The notes below the pieces were generated by a model. The model was not told the DNA's origin, did not search any database, and worked only from the letters and a program-made list of their open reading frames with translations. A program made the translations under genes and the position numbers. This document shows positions 15,849 to 24,983 of a DNA stretch of 64,000 bases, piece after piece. Source of the DNA: Chitinophaga cymbidii (lineage in GTDB: Bacteria; Bacteroidota; Bacteroidia; Chitinophagales; Chitinophagaceae); the NCBI RefSeq assembly GCF_007992715.1, contig NZ_BKAU01000004.1:248001-312000 (forward strand). The letters run 5' to 3'. Within the stretch, counting starts at the first letter, position 1. Every line of letters starts with the position of its first letter.

Positions 15849-16480
15849 CATACGCCGGCAGGAAGCCCTCTCTTTTGTTGAAATTTTGTAAAGTTTGTTT
15901 TTTGTTTTGCGTAACTTTAAGCTACACGCCATTGATCGTTGTCACTATAATGTCATTTCAGAAAGACCATATTTTTAACTTACCAGCAAAGTTGATAGTT
16001 TAGAAGTATTATCATCATACACCCAAAAGACCAGGAGAGAACTAAATCGCGACTTTTATCAGACATGAGAAAAGGCTACTCTGACTTTCACCAGCAAAAA
16101 AATTAGAACATTTACGAGGAAAGGATTTTATAGGAATTCAACATTTAACTGTTTAAACCAAGCTAAATCGATTTTTTCAGGTGCCTTATCGGATTTCCGG
16201 CAAGAGAGCGCCGTTGTATAATGCTGTGAAAAAAGGCACACCCTTCATTACATCAGGACCCAACAGAAGAGTATGATCAAACGCCGCCGGAAGGCGGCAG
16301 GGAGTTTTATTGTCTTTACTGTAACCAGCATCAAAATTGCCCGGAAGGGCAACAGGGCATGCTATGCCTGTAACATACCAGATTACTCACCAAAAAATGA
16401 TACATGAAAGTGAACAACGTTTGACATCCACTCGCACATCCTTACCAATTATCCAAATTCAACAACCAAAATTTAAACGT
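15849..16480 (+). promoter_or_regulatory. Long non-coding region and leader of the first SusC operon
   Basis: These 630 bases contain no credible gene. A T-rich stretch with TTTG and TAACTTTA near 15885-15919 resembles a promoter, which would leave a leader of about 550 bases. In-frame codons extend the SusC frame upstream to a TTG at 16337, but the signal peptide begins at 16481. The downstream third carries a cluster of GGAA-loop hairpins, listed separately. Confidence 0.5.
16283..16370 (+). promoter_or_regulatory. Cluster of three hairpins in the SusC leader, two with GGAA loops
   Basis: Hairpin 1 is GCCGCC-GGAA-GGCGGC (16283-16298), hairpin 2 is TTGCCC-GGAA-GGGCAA (16337-16352), and hairpin 3 is CAG(G)GCAT-GCT-ATGCCTG (16353-16370). 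The first two share a six-base perfect stem closed by the same GNRA tetraloop although the stem sequences differ, which suggests selection on RNA structure. The cluster lies 110-200 bases before the SusC start. Function is unknown; it could be a protein or ligand binding leader or an mRNA stability element. Confidence 0.6.
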
Positions 16481-19400
16481 ATGTTTAAAAGAACAATTTA
16501 CCTCATGTTCCTGGTGCTCCTATCCATGCAAGGGATAGCGCAGGAACAGAAAATCACCGGTACGGTGAAAGACAAATCCGGCACCGGCCTGCCCGGTGTA
16601 ACGGTCGTGGAGAAAGGCACTACCAGCGGAACGGTCACGGATGCCGACGGCCGGTTTTCCATGACATTAAAGGGCACCTCCCGCATCCTCACATTTTCCT
16701 TTATCGGGTTTAACAGCCAGGACGTGAATGTAGAAGGCAAGACCGCTGTGCTCGTTGTGCTGGAAGACAACCAGAAAATGTTGCAGGACGTGGTGGTGAT
16801 CGGTTACCAGGAAGTTTCGCGCCGCAAGAACACTGCCGCCGTATCCACCGTTAAAGGCGAGACCATCGCCAATCTTCCCGCCGCGAGTGTAGACATGATG
16901 CTGCAGGGGCGCGTGAGCGGCGTGAACGTGCAGAACTTTTCCGGTGAGCCCGGCATCCGCAACAGCCTGGTGGTCCGCGGCAACACCTCCGTACTGCGCG
17001 GATACGACGAAGCCCGCGCCCTCAGCTCCCCTTTATATGTGATCGACGGGATCATTACCACCACCAATGATATCGGCGCCATGGAGGGCAACGGCACCGG
17101 AACGAATGTGATCGCCGGTCTGAACCCCAACGACATCGAATCCATCGACATCCTCAAAGATGCCTCCGCATCCGCCATCTACGGCTCCCGCGGCTCCAAC
17201 GGCGTGATCATCATCAAAACCCGCCGCGCAAAGACCGGCAAGCCGGAATTCAATTTCTCCACCTACATGGGCATCGCGCAAAAGCCCAAGCTGGTGGAAA
17301 CCGTGATAGGCGCTGAAGAACGCCGGATGAAACGGGATGTGATGGAACTCTATAACCAGTACATAGACAATGAATCCCTGCCCATGATGCTCACAGACAG
17401 CCTCAATCCGGCTTTCAACAATGCAACGGACTGGCAGGGCATGTTCTACAAGACCGGCATCCTCAATAACTACGACCTCTCCGTGGCCGGCGCCACAGAC
17501 GCCATCAACTACCGCCTCAGCCTCGGGCATTACAAGGAAGACGGCATCGTGAAAAATACCGGCTTCAAACGCTATTCCATACTCGGTACGGTAGGCGCCA
17601 CCATTACGCCCTGGCTCCGTAACCAGACCCGCTTCCGCTATAGCCGCACAGACCGTCCACGCAGCGTGAACGAACGCACCGGCAGCTTCTTCGCCTTCAG
17701 CACCTACACCATGCCTTCGTCTTTCTACGCATTGACGGATGAAAGCCGGGAATACCTGCTGGGCAACAGCAACCGGGTGGACAAGAACATCGACAACGAC
17801 CTGCAGTTCAGCACCTCCTTCACGGCGGACATTCTCAAGAACCTGCATTTCAACGGCACCGTCAACTACCAGAATAAAACGTCCAACCGCGATTACTATC
17901 AGCCTTCCGTGGTGCGTGACAACGGGCAGGGCTTTGCGTCTTCCTTCTCCTCGAAATCGGAATACATCACCGCGTATGCCACGCTGGACTATTCCGCGAA
18001 AATCGGCGAGCACGACATCAACGTGATTGCGGGGCAGAATATAGAATACACCCAATACCGCTCCAACTACGGGGATGCGGACCTCATACCGAATGACTAT
18101 GTATGGCGCGTGATCGTGGCGAATAAAAATTATTCATATACCGAAAGCAAGATCCAGGAAACCGGCCTGCAAACGCTCTTCGCGCGGCTGAACTATTCCT
18201 TTAAAGACCGTTACCTGCTGTCCGCCGTATTCAATGCGGATGCATCTTCCAAATTCGGTAAGGATAACCGCTGGGGCTTTTTCCCTTCTGTTTCCGCGGG
18301 ATGGATCGTGAGTGACGAACCTTTCATGCAGGGGACAATGGGGTGGATGAATTTCCTGAAGGTCCGCGGCAGCTTCGGCGTTACGGGGAACCAGCCGGAA
18401 GGCAATTACCTCGGGTATAATAACTACCTGGTGAACAATGCATCTTTTGCCGGCGCGGATGGTAACTGGGGCTCGGACCTGTCCACTTCCTACAACGGCA
18501 CCCCGGTGATCACGCCTAACTATTTTAACGGCATCGCGCAGCGGAACCTCTCCTGGGAAGAGTCCCGCCAGGGCAACATTGGTATAGACATGGGGTTGTT
18601 CAAAGACCGCGTCCGGCTGACGGCCGACCTGTATAACCGGCAAACGACAAAAGGTTTCTTCAACTACCTGCTCCCCAACGCGAGCGGATACACGCAGGCG
18701 CAGACCAACGCGATCGGCTTACGCAACTCCGGCCTGGAAGTAACGCTGAACACCCGCAACCTCTCCGAACGCAGCCCGCTGCAATGGTCCACAGACTGGA
18801 CCTTCGCCTATAACGAGAACGTGATCACCGCACTGCCCAACGGCGGCCGGAGCATCGTGTTCAATTACAACACAGGGGTATACGGACTGGATTACCTGCT
18901 GTCCGTGGGCCTGCCCGTGAACCAGTATTACGTGTTCGAGTTCAACGGCATTTACTCCCGCCCGGAAGATGTGCCGTACAACCTGCTCACAGGCCAGCCT
19001 ATGAAGAATTTCGTGGGATGGGAATATCATGCGGGCGATCCTATCCTGATAGACCAGGACGGCAACTTTGACCTGAAAGAACCGATGGACCAGATCATCG
19101 GCGGTGATCCCAACCCCAAATTCTACGGCGGTATCCTGAACACTTTCACCTGGAAAGGCATTTCCCTCAGCTTTTTCCTCAACTACACTTTTGGCCGCGA
19201 TATCATGAACAGCTATATGAACCGCCGCCTGGAATACCTGTTTGAAGCCACCGGCAACGACGGCGAACGCCAGCTGATGCAAAGGGCCATGATGGACATT
19301 ACAAAGCTGAACTACTGGAAGAAGCCCGGCGACATTGCTGACCTGCCCACTTTCTCCATCGTGAACGGCCAGCGCTCGCCTTACCGTTTCCTGGACAAGA

Positions 19401-19651
19401 GCACCATGTATATCGAAGACGGCAGCTATCTCCGCGTGAAGAACGTGACGGTCGGTTACAATTTCAGTCCGGATGTGCTCCGGCGCATCAAACTGAGCCG
19501 CCTGCGCTTTTATGGGATGATCGATAACCTCTACACCTTCCAGCGTTCCAGCATCCCGGATGCGGAAGCGGTGAACGCATACGGCGTGTATACCGGGGAT
19601 GGATATCCGATCCCCATGAAATTCACGCTGGGCCTGGACCTCAGTTTCTAA
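16481..19651 (+). CDS. SusC/RagA-type TonB-linked outer-membrane transporter
   Basis: The 1056-residue protein has a signal peptide ending GIA-QEQ. It continues with a carboxypeptidase-regulatory-like beta-sandwich (ITGTVKDKSGTGLPGVTVV, about 25-105), a TonB-box region (VVVIGYQEVSRRKNTAAVS), a plug domain (about 115-230) and a 22-strand barrel ending in a terminal Phe. SusC proteins import oligomers with the SusD lipoprotein as lid. No glycoside hydrolase or HTCS gene sits beside it, so the substrate could be a glycan, peptide or other polymer product. It is the first gene of a SusC-SusD-FAS1-DUF5007 operon with a long structured leader. Confidence 0.94.
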   Translation: MFKRTIYLMFLVLLSMQGIAQEQKITGTVKDKSGTGLPGVTVVEKGTTSGTVTDADGRFSMTLKGTSRILTFSFIGFNSQDVNVEGKTAVLVVLEDNQKMLQDVVVIGYQEVSRRKNTAAVSTVKGETIANLPAASVDMMLQGRVSGVNVQNFSGEPGIRNSLVVRGNTSVLRGYDEARALSSPLYVIDGIITTTNDIGAMEGNGTGTNVIAGLNPNDIESIDILKDASASAIYGSRGSNGVIIIKTRRAKTGKPEFNFSTYMGIAQKPKLVETVIGAEERRMKRDVMELYNQYIDNESLPMMLTDSLNPAFNNATDWQGMFYKTGILNNYDLSVAGATDAINYRLSLGHYKEDGIVKNTGFKRYSILGTVGATITPWLRNQTRFRYSRTDRPRSVNERTGSFFAFSTYTMPSSFYALTDESREYLLGNSNRVDKNIDNDLQFSTSFTADILKNLHFNGTVNYQNKTSNRDYYQPSVVRDNGQGFASSFSSKSEYITAYATLDYSAKIGEHDINVIAGQNIEYTQYRSNYGDADLIPNDYVWRVIVANKNYSYTESKIQETGLQTLFARLNYSFKDRYLLSAVFNADASSKFGKDNRWGFFPSVSAGWIVSDEPFMQGTMGWMNFLKVRGSFGVTGNQPEGNYLGYNNYLVNNASFAGADGNWGSDLSTSYNGTPVITPNYFNGIAQRNLSWEESRQGNIGIDMGLFKDRVRLTADLYNRQTTKGFFNYLLPNASGYTQAQTNAIGLRNSGLEVTLNTRNLSERSPLQWSTDWTFAYNENVITALPNGGRSIVFNYNTGVYGLDYLLSVGLPVNQYYVFEFNGIYSRPEDVPYNLLTGQPMKNFVGWEYHAGDPILIDQDGNFDLKEPMDQIIGGDPNPKFYGGILNTFTWKGISLSFFLNYTFGRDIMNSYMNRRLEYLFEATGNDGERQLMQRAMMDITKLNYWKKPGDIADLPTFSIVNGQRSPYRFLDKSTMYIEDGSYLRVKNVTVGYNFSPDVLRRIKLSRLRFYGMIDNLYTFQRSSIPDAEAVNAYGVYTGDGYPIPMKFTLGLDLSF

Positions 19652-19680
19652 AGGGAACTTAATTGCTACAAGTAAAACAA

Positions 19681-21195
19681 ATGAACATGAAACGACTTAC
19701 ATATATCATACTACCTGTATTGCTGGCCGGATGGTTCCTGGCGGGCCAGACATCCTGCAAGAAGGTATTGGAGCTGGAATCCAAGGAAACGCCTTCCAGC
19801 AACAAGTTCTGGAAGAACCAGGGCGATGCGCTGGCCGGCCTCCTCGGCGGCTATTCCCTGCTGCGGGATGCCCTCACGGACGAGAACCGCTATTACGTAT
19901 ATGGCGACGTGCCCGCCAATACGTTCCGCATCACTTATTATTCCGATTATTCCATCCACCAGATCCGCGACGGGTCTTTTGACGGCGTATACTACGGTTA
20001 CCTGGAAAATCTGCAGAACTGGACGAAGTTCTATAAAGCCATCGCGCAGGCCAACCTGCTGATCATGAAAATACCGGGCATCCCGGAAATGACGTTTAAC
20101 TCCGGTTACAAGGATTACTTTCTCGGAGAAGCCTACTTCCTCCGTGCATTTAATTACTTCTACATTTCAAGGGTATGGGGTGATGTGCCGTTGGTGCTGA
20201 CAGCTGTGGAGGATGTGGAAGAAGCGCAGAACTACGGCCGCGAAAAGCAGGAGGTAGTGCTCGCGAAATGTCTGGAAGACCTGGACTCCGCCATCAGCCT
20301 GCTTCCCCAGATGCCGCTCGGCAGCGGGGACCGCGGCGTAAGGGCCACCAAAGCCTCCGCGCTCGCCTTGCAGGCGCATATTTATGCCTGGATGAAGGAT
20401 TACACCAAATGTGAGGAGGTGACGCGCGACCTGGTAGCCAACCCCGGCAGCTACGGCCTTACCTTCATTACCGATTCCGCGGAATATGCGAAAATGAGCA
20501 TTGGACGTTCTACCGAAGGCATTTTCGAGATCAATATCAATTATGAACAGAACGAATCATCCACTGACGGCATCGGGCAGAAAACCCTGTATGCCCCGTA
20601 CCTCGCCACCCGCGAACCGGGCAGCGATCCGGAAAAAGTGCCCTGGCTGGTGCTGGGCGAAACGCTCAACAAAATATATGATAACCCGGACGACCTGCGC
20701 AGGAAAATGTGGATATATGAAGACCCCATCGGGCCGGACATGCTGATGCTGCGGAAATACGCCAGCGTATTCTACCGCGACGGCGATGAACGGAAAGACC
20801 CACGTTACTCCAACAACATCATCATCAACCGCCTGTCAGATGTTATACTGCTGCGGGCGGAAGCACTGTACATGAACGGCGATGAGCCCGGCGCCCGCCT
20901 GCTGGTGAACATGACCCGCAACCGCGCCCGCATCGGCGATCTGGACCCTTCCATCACCGGCGACGACTTCCTGCTCGAACTGGTTTATGAAAGGCAGCGC
21001 GAGCTGTTCGCGGAAGGCCATGCCTTCTGGGACCTGCTGCGCACCGGCAAGATCACGGAATTCAATTCCATCTTCAACGGCGCGATGGAACAGGGCACCA
21101 CCACCTACGGCCGCAACTACTGGCCGATCCCCCGCGTACTGTTCAAAGACAACCTGCTGATGAAACAAACACCTTACTGGAACGGCAGGCTTTAA
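19681..21195 (+). CDS. SusD/RagB-like substrate-binding lipoprotein
   Basis: The 504-residue protein starts MNMKRLTYI with a lipoprotein signal ending TSC-KK (Cys about 25). SusD features are the N-terminal KFWKNQGDALAGL segment, the TPR-like EAYFLRAFNYFYISRVWGDVPLV helix pair, and the C-terminal ELVYERQRELFAEGHAFWDLLRTGK motif, followed by YWPIPR. It caps the SusC barrel at the cell surface and binds substrate. The gap from SusC is 29 bases. Confidence 0.94.
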   Translation: MNMKRLTYIILPVLLAGWFLAGQTSCKKVLELESKETPSSNKFWKNQGDALAGLLGGYSLLRDALTDENRYYVYGDVPANTFRITYYSDYSIHQIRDGSFDGVYYGYLENLQNWTKFYKAIAQANLLIMKIPGIPEMTFNSGYKDYFLGEAYFLRAFNYFYISRVWGDVPLVLTAVEDVEEAQNYGREKQEVVLAKCLEDLDSAISLLPQMPLGSGDRGVRATKASALALQAHIYAWMKDYTKCEEVTRDLVANPGSYGLTFITDSAEYAKMSIGRSTEGIFEININYEQNESSTDGIGQKTLYAPYLATREPGSDPEKVPWLVLGETLNKIYDNPDDLRRKMWIYEDPIGPDMLMLRKYASVFYRDGDERKDPRYSNNIIINRLSDVILLRAEALYMNGDEPGARLLVNMTRNRARIGDLDPSITGDDFLLELVYERQRELFAEGHAFWDLLRTGKITEFNSIFNGAMEQGTTTYGRNYWPIPRVLFKDNLLMKQTPYWNGRL

Positions 21196-21218
21196 ACGAT
21201 CATCTTAAAAATGTAAAC

Positions 21219-21902
21219 ATGCAACCGTATATAAAATGGCCGCTTTTCGCCCTGCTGATCATCGCTTTTGCCTCCTGCAAAAAGAATGACTACCTCGTTG
21301 GCGGAAGCACCCACAACCCGCAATTCAATGGTACCACTTACGAGTACCTGAAAACAAACCCCCTGTTCGACACCCTGCTGCTGCTGATCGATAAAACCGG
21401 CATGCAGGAGGAAGTGAACGCCGCCGGCACCACTTTCTTTGCACCGACGGACTACGCCATCCAGAACTACGTGAAAAAGGTGGTGCAGGCCAGGAAAAGA
21501 CTGGAGGCGAACGATGAGAATCTCGTATTCGAATTTGGCGAACTGGATTTTGACCTGCTGAAGGATTCCCTGCGGGCCTACCTCTTCGGTGAGAAGATCG
21601 AACGGACAGGGCTGAACGAAACCGGGCAGTTCTTCACCGCAAAGGATACCGAGCAAAGGCACATTTCCCTGCGGGAAGATCCGACAGGCGAATACCAGAC
21701 CGGCGGCCTCACCATCGTTCCGGAATATATCTATTTCTCAAAGGTGATCGGCGCGGTAGACCCGGTTGATAATTCGGACGTGCCCGAAGCGGAGCGCGAT
21801 CTCCGCGTCGTGGCGCAGACCACCGGCATCCTCACCACCACCGGCGTGCTGCACGTGCTGTCCAATACACACATTTTCACCTTTGCCACTGAACCTAAAT
21901 AA
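21219..21902 (+). CDS. Fasciclin (FAS1) domain lipoprotein
   Basis: The 227-residue protein has a lipoprotein signal with FASC-KK. A FAS1-like fold follows: the helix FDTLLLLIDKTGMQEEVN and the hallmark TFFAPTDYAIQNYV (H1-like motif, about 72-86), with a C-terminal GVLHVLSNTHIF strand corresponding to the family's H2-like end. FAS1 domains mediate adhesion or carbohydrate and protein binding. The position after SusD suggests a surface-exposed auxiliary binding protein of the same transporter. Confidence 0.85.
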   Translation: MQPYIKWPLFALLIIAFASCKKNDYLVGGSTHNPQFNGTTYEYLKTNPLFDTLLLLIDKTGMQEEVNAAGTTFFAPTDYAIQNYVKKVVQARKRLEANDENLVFEFGELDFDLLKDSLRAYLFGEKIERTGLNETGQFFTAKDTEQRHISLREDPTGEYQTGGLTIVPEYIYFSKVIGAVDPVDNSDVPEAERDLRVVAQTTGILTTTGVLHVLSNTHIFTFATEPK

Positions 21903-21908
21903 ACGATC

Positions 21909-22883
21909 ATGACTATACGTAAATATATTTTGCTGAGCCTCCTCGTACTGGCAGCCGCGGTTGCCTGCAAAAAGATACCCGTTGGTTACATCAGCGACCA
22001 GATCAGGTATGTGAACGACACGTTCCGGGTGCCGCGGGGCACCAATTACAAGGCCGATCCCAAAGCGTTCGAGCTGGACGGCTCCAATTATCCCATCAGC
22101 GTAAAGCTGCTCGAAGTGCGCGACCTGGCTACCGGGAAGCCCACCACGCTCTTCTCCGAAGAAAAGGAAGTCTGGATATGGACCGCGCTTTTCAATCCCG
22201 ATACGGACACTACCGTGGAGCTGCTGAACAAAAAGCGTGAAATGAAAATGGTGCCGCCGCTGGAACTGGTGGAGAAATCGGGGCAGCTGATCTTCAACGA
22301 AGGGTCTATCAATATTCCCGTCGGGAATTATTCGTTTGATGTGCAGGTTTCCAATGGCAGCGGCACGAAGGTATTCAAGGACATCTCCGTGATCCAGATA
22401 CAGGACCAGCCGTTCCGGCAGGAGGGCGCGCCGGGCTGCGCTTATTTCATAGACGGCACCAACACCAGCGGGGACATTGCCACGCCTGTGATGACCTACC
22501 GCAAGATCTCCGATGAAGGCTACCAGGTAAGGTTGAAGATCACGGACAAGAACGGCATTCCCTTCAATCCCGATGCTGGTGAGCTGATCCGCCGTGGCGA
22601 CCGGCCCACTTTTGAAACATATGCCAAGTTCAACCCGGTGGAATACACAGATACCACCATGGTCTGCAACTTCGAGCTGACGCCGTTCCCCATCCTGGAA
22701 TACCCGGGCTACGGTTTCCTGATGTATTACCGCATCCCGAGCAATTTTGTAACCATCGATCCGGGTGTAACGCCAACGCCTGAATCCATTTATAATGTGA
22801 ACCCGCGTTTCGCCTTCCGCCTGCTGGTGGCCGGAACGTACGAGGTAACGATACAGTTGCCGAAGGTCACACGGAAAGCCTGA
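21909..22883 (+). CDS. DUF5007-type surface lipoprotein
   Basis: The 324-residue protein has a lipoprotein signal ending AVAC-KK. The body is predicted all-beta and begins IPVGYISDQIRYVND, which I associate with DUF5007 proteins that follow FAS1 lipoproteins in SusCD operons of Chitinophaga relatives. Ig-like strands (about 90-160) precede a calycin-like C-terminal half. Function is unknown; it probably contributes to substrate capture. It is the last gene of the operon, six bases after the FAS1 stop. Confidence 0.72.
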   Translation: MTIRKYILLSLLVLAAAVACKKIPVGYISDQIRYVNDTFRVPRGTNYKADPKAFELDGSNYPISVKLLEVRDLATGKPTTLFSEEKEVWIWTALFNPDTDTTVELLNKKREMKMVPPLELVEKSGQLIFNEGSINIPVGNYSFDVQVSNGSGTKVFKDISVIQIQDQPFRQEGAPGCAYFIDGTNTSGDIATPVMTYRKISDEGYQVRLKITDKNGIPFNPDAGELIRRGDRPTFETYAKFNPVEYTDTTMVCNFELTPFPILEYPGYGFLMYYRIPSNFVTIDPGVTPTPESIYNVNPRFAFRLLVAGTYEVTIQLPKVTRKA

Positions 22884-22903
22884 AAACGGGGTAGCCATAA
22901 AAG

Positions 22904-22945
22904 GCGCCGGAGCCGCATTTTCGCGCTCCGGCGCTTCCCCTTTTT
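22904..22945. terminator. Bidirectional terminator between the DUF5007 gene and dinB
   Basis: A 10-bp stem GCGCCGGAGC / GCTCCGGCGC (22904-22913 with 22925-22934) is followed by CTTCCCCTTTTT on the plus strand. On the minus strand it is followed by CTTTTATGG. The plus-strand T-tract overlaps the dinB stop codon. Confidence 0.8.
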
Positions 22946-24011
22946 AAAATAACGTCAGTTGCCGGCTCTCTCCCGGTGGCTCTTCATTAAAATTGGACAA
23001 GGTGATCCCCAGCAGCCGGATCTTCACATCGTCCGGCTCCGTTTTCAAAAGCAGCTGCTTGGCCGCTCCGGCGATCGTTTCAAGATCACCGACAGGGTGG
23101 GGGAAAGACTGGTTGCGGGTGATCTGCCGGAAATCGCTGTACTTGATCTTGAGGGTGACGGTCCGCCCTTTCAGGTTATATTTCTTCAGCCGTTCTGTAA
23201 CGGTAACGGCTATTTTATCCAGTTCCGCATTCATTTCATCCACCGTAGTAAGGTCAAAGGCAAAGGTATCTTCCGCGCCGAGCGATTTGGTTTCCCGGTG
23301 CGGCTGCACTTCGCGCTCGTCGATGCCGCGCACGATCCGGTAATAGAACCTGCCCGTTTTACCGAAATGCTGCACCAGGTCGTTTTCCGTGAGCCGTTTA
23401 AGATCGGCGCCGGTATGCAGGTTCATGCGTTTCATTTTTTCAGCGGTCACCCTGCCTACCCCGAAGAACTTTTCCACCGGCAGCTTCTCCATGAAATCCT
23501 CCACCTGGTCCGGCGCGATGAACGTAAGCCCGTCCGGCTTCTGCATGTCAGACGCGATCTTCGCCACGAACTTGTTCACGGAAATGCCCGCCGAAGCGGT
23601 CAATTGCAGCTCCTCGCGGATGGCCTGCTTGATCTGCTGCGCGATGGCGATAGCGGAGCCGATGCCGGGTTTGTCCTGCGTAACATCAAGATATGCTTCA
23701 TCCAGCGATAAAGGTTCGATCAGATCGGTATAACGGTGGAATATTTCCCGGATTTTCTGGGATACTTCGCGGTAAACGGGGAAACGGGGGCGAACGAATA
23801 TAACGTGTGGACAAAGCTGCTGCGCCTTTTTGGAAGGCATGGCGGAGCGGACGCCGAACTTGCGTGCTTCATAACTGGCCGCGGCCACCACGCCTCCGCG
23901 TCCTTCCGGTGAGCCGCCGACAACGATGGGCTTGCCTCGGTATTCAGGGTTGTCGCGCTGCTCCACCGATGCATAGAACGCATCCATATCAATATGAATG
24001 ATCTTTCTCAC
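22944..24011 (-). CDS. dinB: DNA polymerase IV (Y-family translesion polymerase)
   Basis: The 355-residue protein starts at GTG (24011). The catalytic carboxylates lie in HIDMDAF (Asp8) and SLDEAYLD (about 103-108). The steric-gate and fingers region is VEQRDNPEYRGKPIVVGG, the helix-hairpin-helix thumb lies near VEKFFGVGRVTAEKM, and the little-finger domain ends the protein. The C-terminal QLTLF is a good sliding-clamp (beta) binding peptide. It copies past damaged bases with low fidelity. No LexA box was recognised upstream. Confidence 0.95.
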   Translation of the reverse strand: MRKIIHIDMDAFYASVEQRDNPEYRGKPIVVGGSPEGRGGVVAAASYEARKFGVRSAMPSKKAQQLCPHVIFVRPRFPVYREVSQKIREIFHRYTDLIEPLSLDEAYLDVTQDKPGIGSAIAIAQQIKQAIREELQLTASAGISVNKFVAKIASDMQKPDGLTFIAPDQVEDFMEKLPVEKFFGVGRVTAEKMKRMNLHTGADLKRLTENDLVQHFGKTGRFYYRIVRGIDEREVQPHRETKSLGAEDTFAFDLTTVDEMNAELDKIAVTVTERLKKYNLKGRTVTLKIKYSDFRQITRNQSFPHPVGDLETIAGAAKQLLLKTEPDDVKIRLLGITLSNFNEEPPGESRQLTLF

Positions 24012-24030
24012 GGCCCTGCAATATACACAG

Positions 24031-24053
24031 AAAAAGAGGGGCCGTAGCCCCTC
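24031..24053 (-). terminator. Intrinsic terminator of the small membrane protein gene
   Basis: The 7-bp stem GAGGGGC / GCCCCTC (24036-24042 with 24047-24053) has a 4-nt loop. On the minus strand it is followed by TTTTT (24035-24031). It lies between the membrane protein stop and the dinB GTG, so dinB needs its own promoter or read-through. Confidence 0.8.
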
Positions 24054-24063
24054 CGTGATGACA

Positions 24064-24378
24064 TTATTTTACCTGGTAGCGCGGCAGCACCAGGTACCGC
24101 ACGATGGTGTGCGCCACGATGGACAGCACTGCCACCACCATCAGGATGAGCCCGCGCCTGACAGGTGTGTCAAACACGTCCACGATCCCGGATTCGCCGG
24201 TGCCGGCATACAGGGTGGTAAGGGTAAAGACCAGTACCCCGCTGATCCAGAGGGTCAGGTGCGACCAGAGATATTTGGTCTTGCTGTAGCGGTCTTTACC
24301 GAATGATGTGAACAGTAAAAATACATGGGCAACGAAAAACAGGGCTGCGGCCAGCGCAATGAGCATAAGTGTGGTCAT
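24064..24378 (-). CDS. Small integral membrane protein, unknown function
   Basis: The 104-residue protein has three predicted membrane helices, at about 3-25 (MLIALAAALFFVAHVFLLF), 42-62 (TLWISGVLVFTLTTLYAG) and 76-96 (LILMVVAVLSIVAHTIVRYL), with a basic loop between the first two. No catalytic motif is visible. It is monocistronic, with a terminator behind it. Confidence 0.7.
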   Translation of the reverse strand: MTTLMLIALAAALFFVAHVFLLFTSFGKDRYSKTKYLWSHLTLWISGVLVFTLTTLYAGTGESGIVDVFDTPVRRGLILMVVAVLSIVAHTIVRYLVLPRYQVK

Positions 24379-24476
24379 AGTGTATGGTGTTAGTCAGGAT
24401 GATCTTATAAATATAATAAAAATATGACAACTTTTATGGCCTGTGTTTTGTTGTACTACCATCTAAACGGTTCGAT

Positions 24477-24983
24477 ATGAAAATTATCCGTTCAATATTT
24501 GTCCTGCTGATAGTAGCCGCCGCCATTCCCGCCTGTTCCCCCACACAATCGCAACAGATCGGTCAGGGGATGGATGAGGGAACAGTGAGCCGGCTGATCG
24601 CCGACCGCAAATATGTTTTCCAGGCGCAGACCGTTTTCCCGATGAGAGGCCGCAGCCGGCAGATCACGGGCGACGGCTATGATGTATATGTGTCAAAAGA
24701 TACGGTGATCTCTTACCTGCCTTATTTCGGCCGTGCCTACAACGCACCGATGGACCCTTCGCAGGGCGGCATCCAGTTCACCTCCACCAATTTTGAATAC
24801 AAGGAAGAAAATGGAAAAGACGGTGGATGGAACATCACCATTAAACCCAATGACGCGCGGGACGTGCAGCAATTCTATCTCACCGTTTCGAAAGACGGAT
24901 ATGCATCCCTGCAGGTGACGAGCACCAACCGCCAGCCGATCTCCTTTAACGGCGTGGTCCGCGAGAAACGCAACCGGCGCTAA
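24477..24983 (+). CDS. DUF4251 lipoprotein
   Basis: The 168-residue lipoprotein has a signal ending IPAC-SP. The family pattern as I know it is present: RKYVFQAQTVFPMRGRSRQ, DGYDVYVSKDTVISYLPYFGRAY, GGIQFTSTNFEY and a C-terminal SLQVTSTNRQPISFNG. The fold is all-beta and function is unknown; it is probably an inner-leaflet outer-membrane or periplasmic lipoprotein. Its last four bases overlap the stop of the convergent def gene. Confidence 0.82.
   Translation: MKIIRSIFVLLIVAAAIPACSPTQSQQIGQGMDEGTVSRLIADRKYVFQAQTVFPMRGRSRQITGDGYDVYVSKDTVISYLPYFGRAYNAPMDPSQGGIQFTSTNFEYKEENGKDGGWNITIKPNDARDVQQFYLTVSKDGYASLQVTSTNRQPISFNGVVREKRNRR

Noticed and set aside
16337..16480. N-terminal extension of the first SusC
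   Set aside because: The signal peptide starts at 16481, and the extension would translate the structured leader hairpins.
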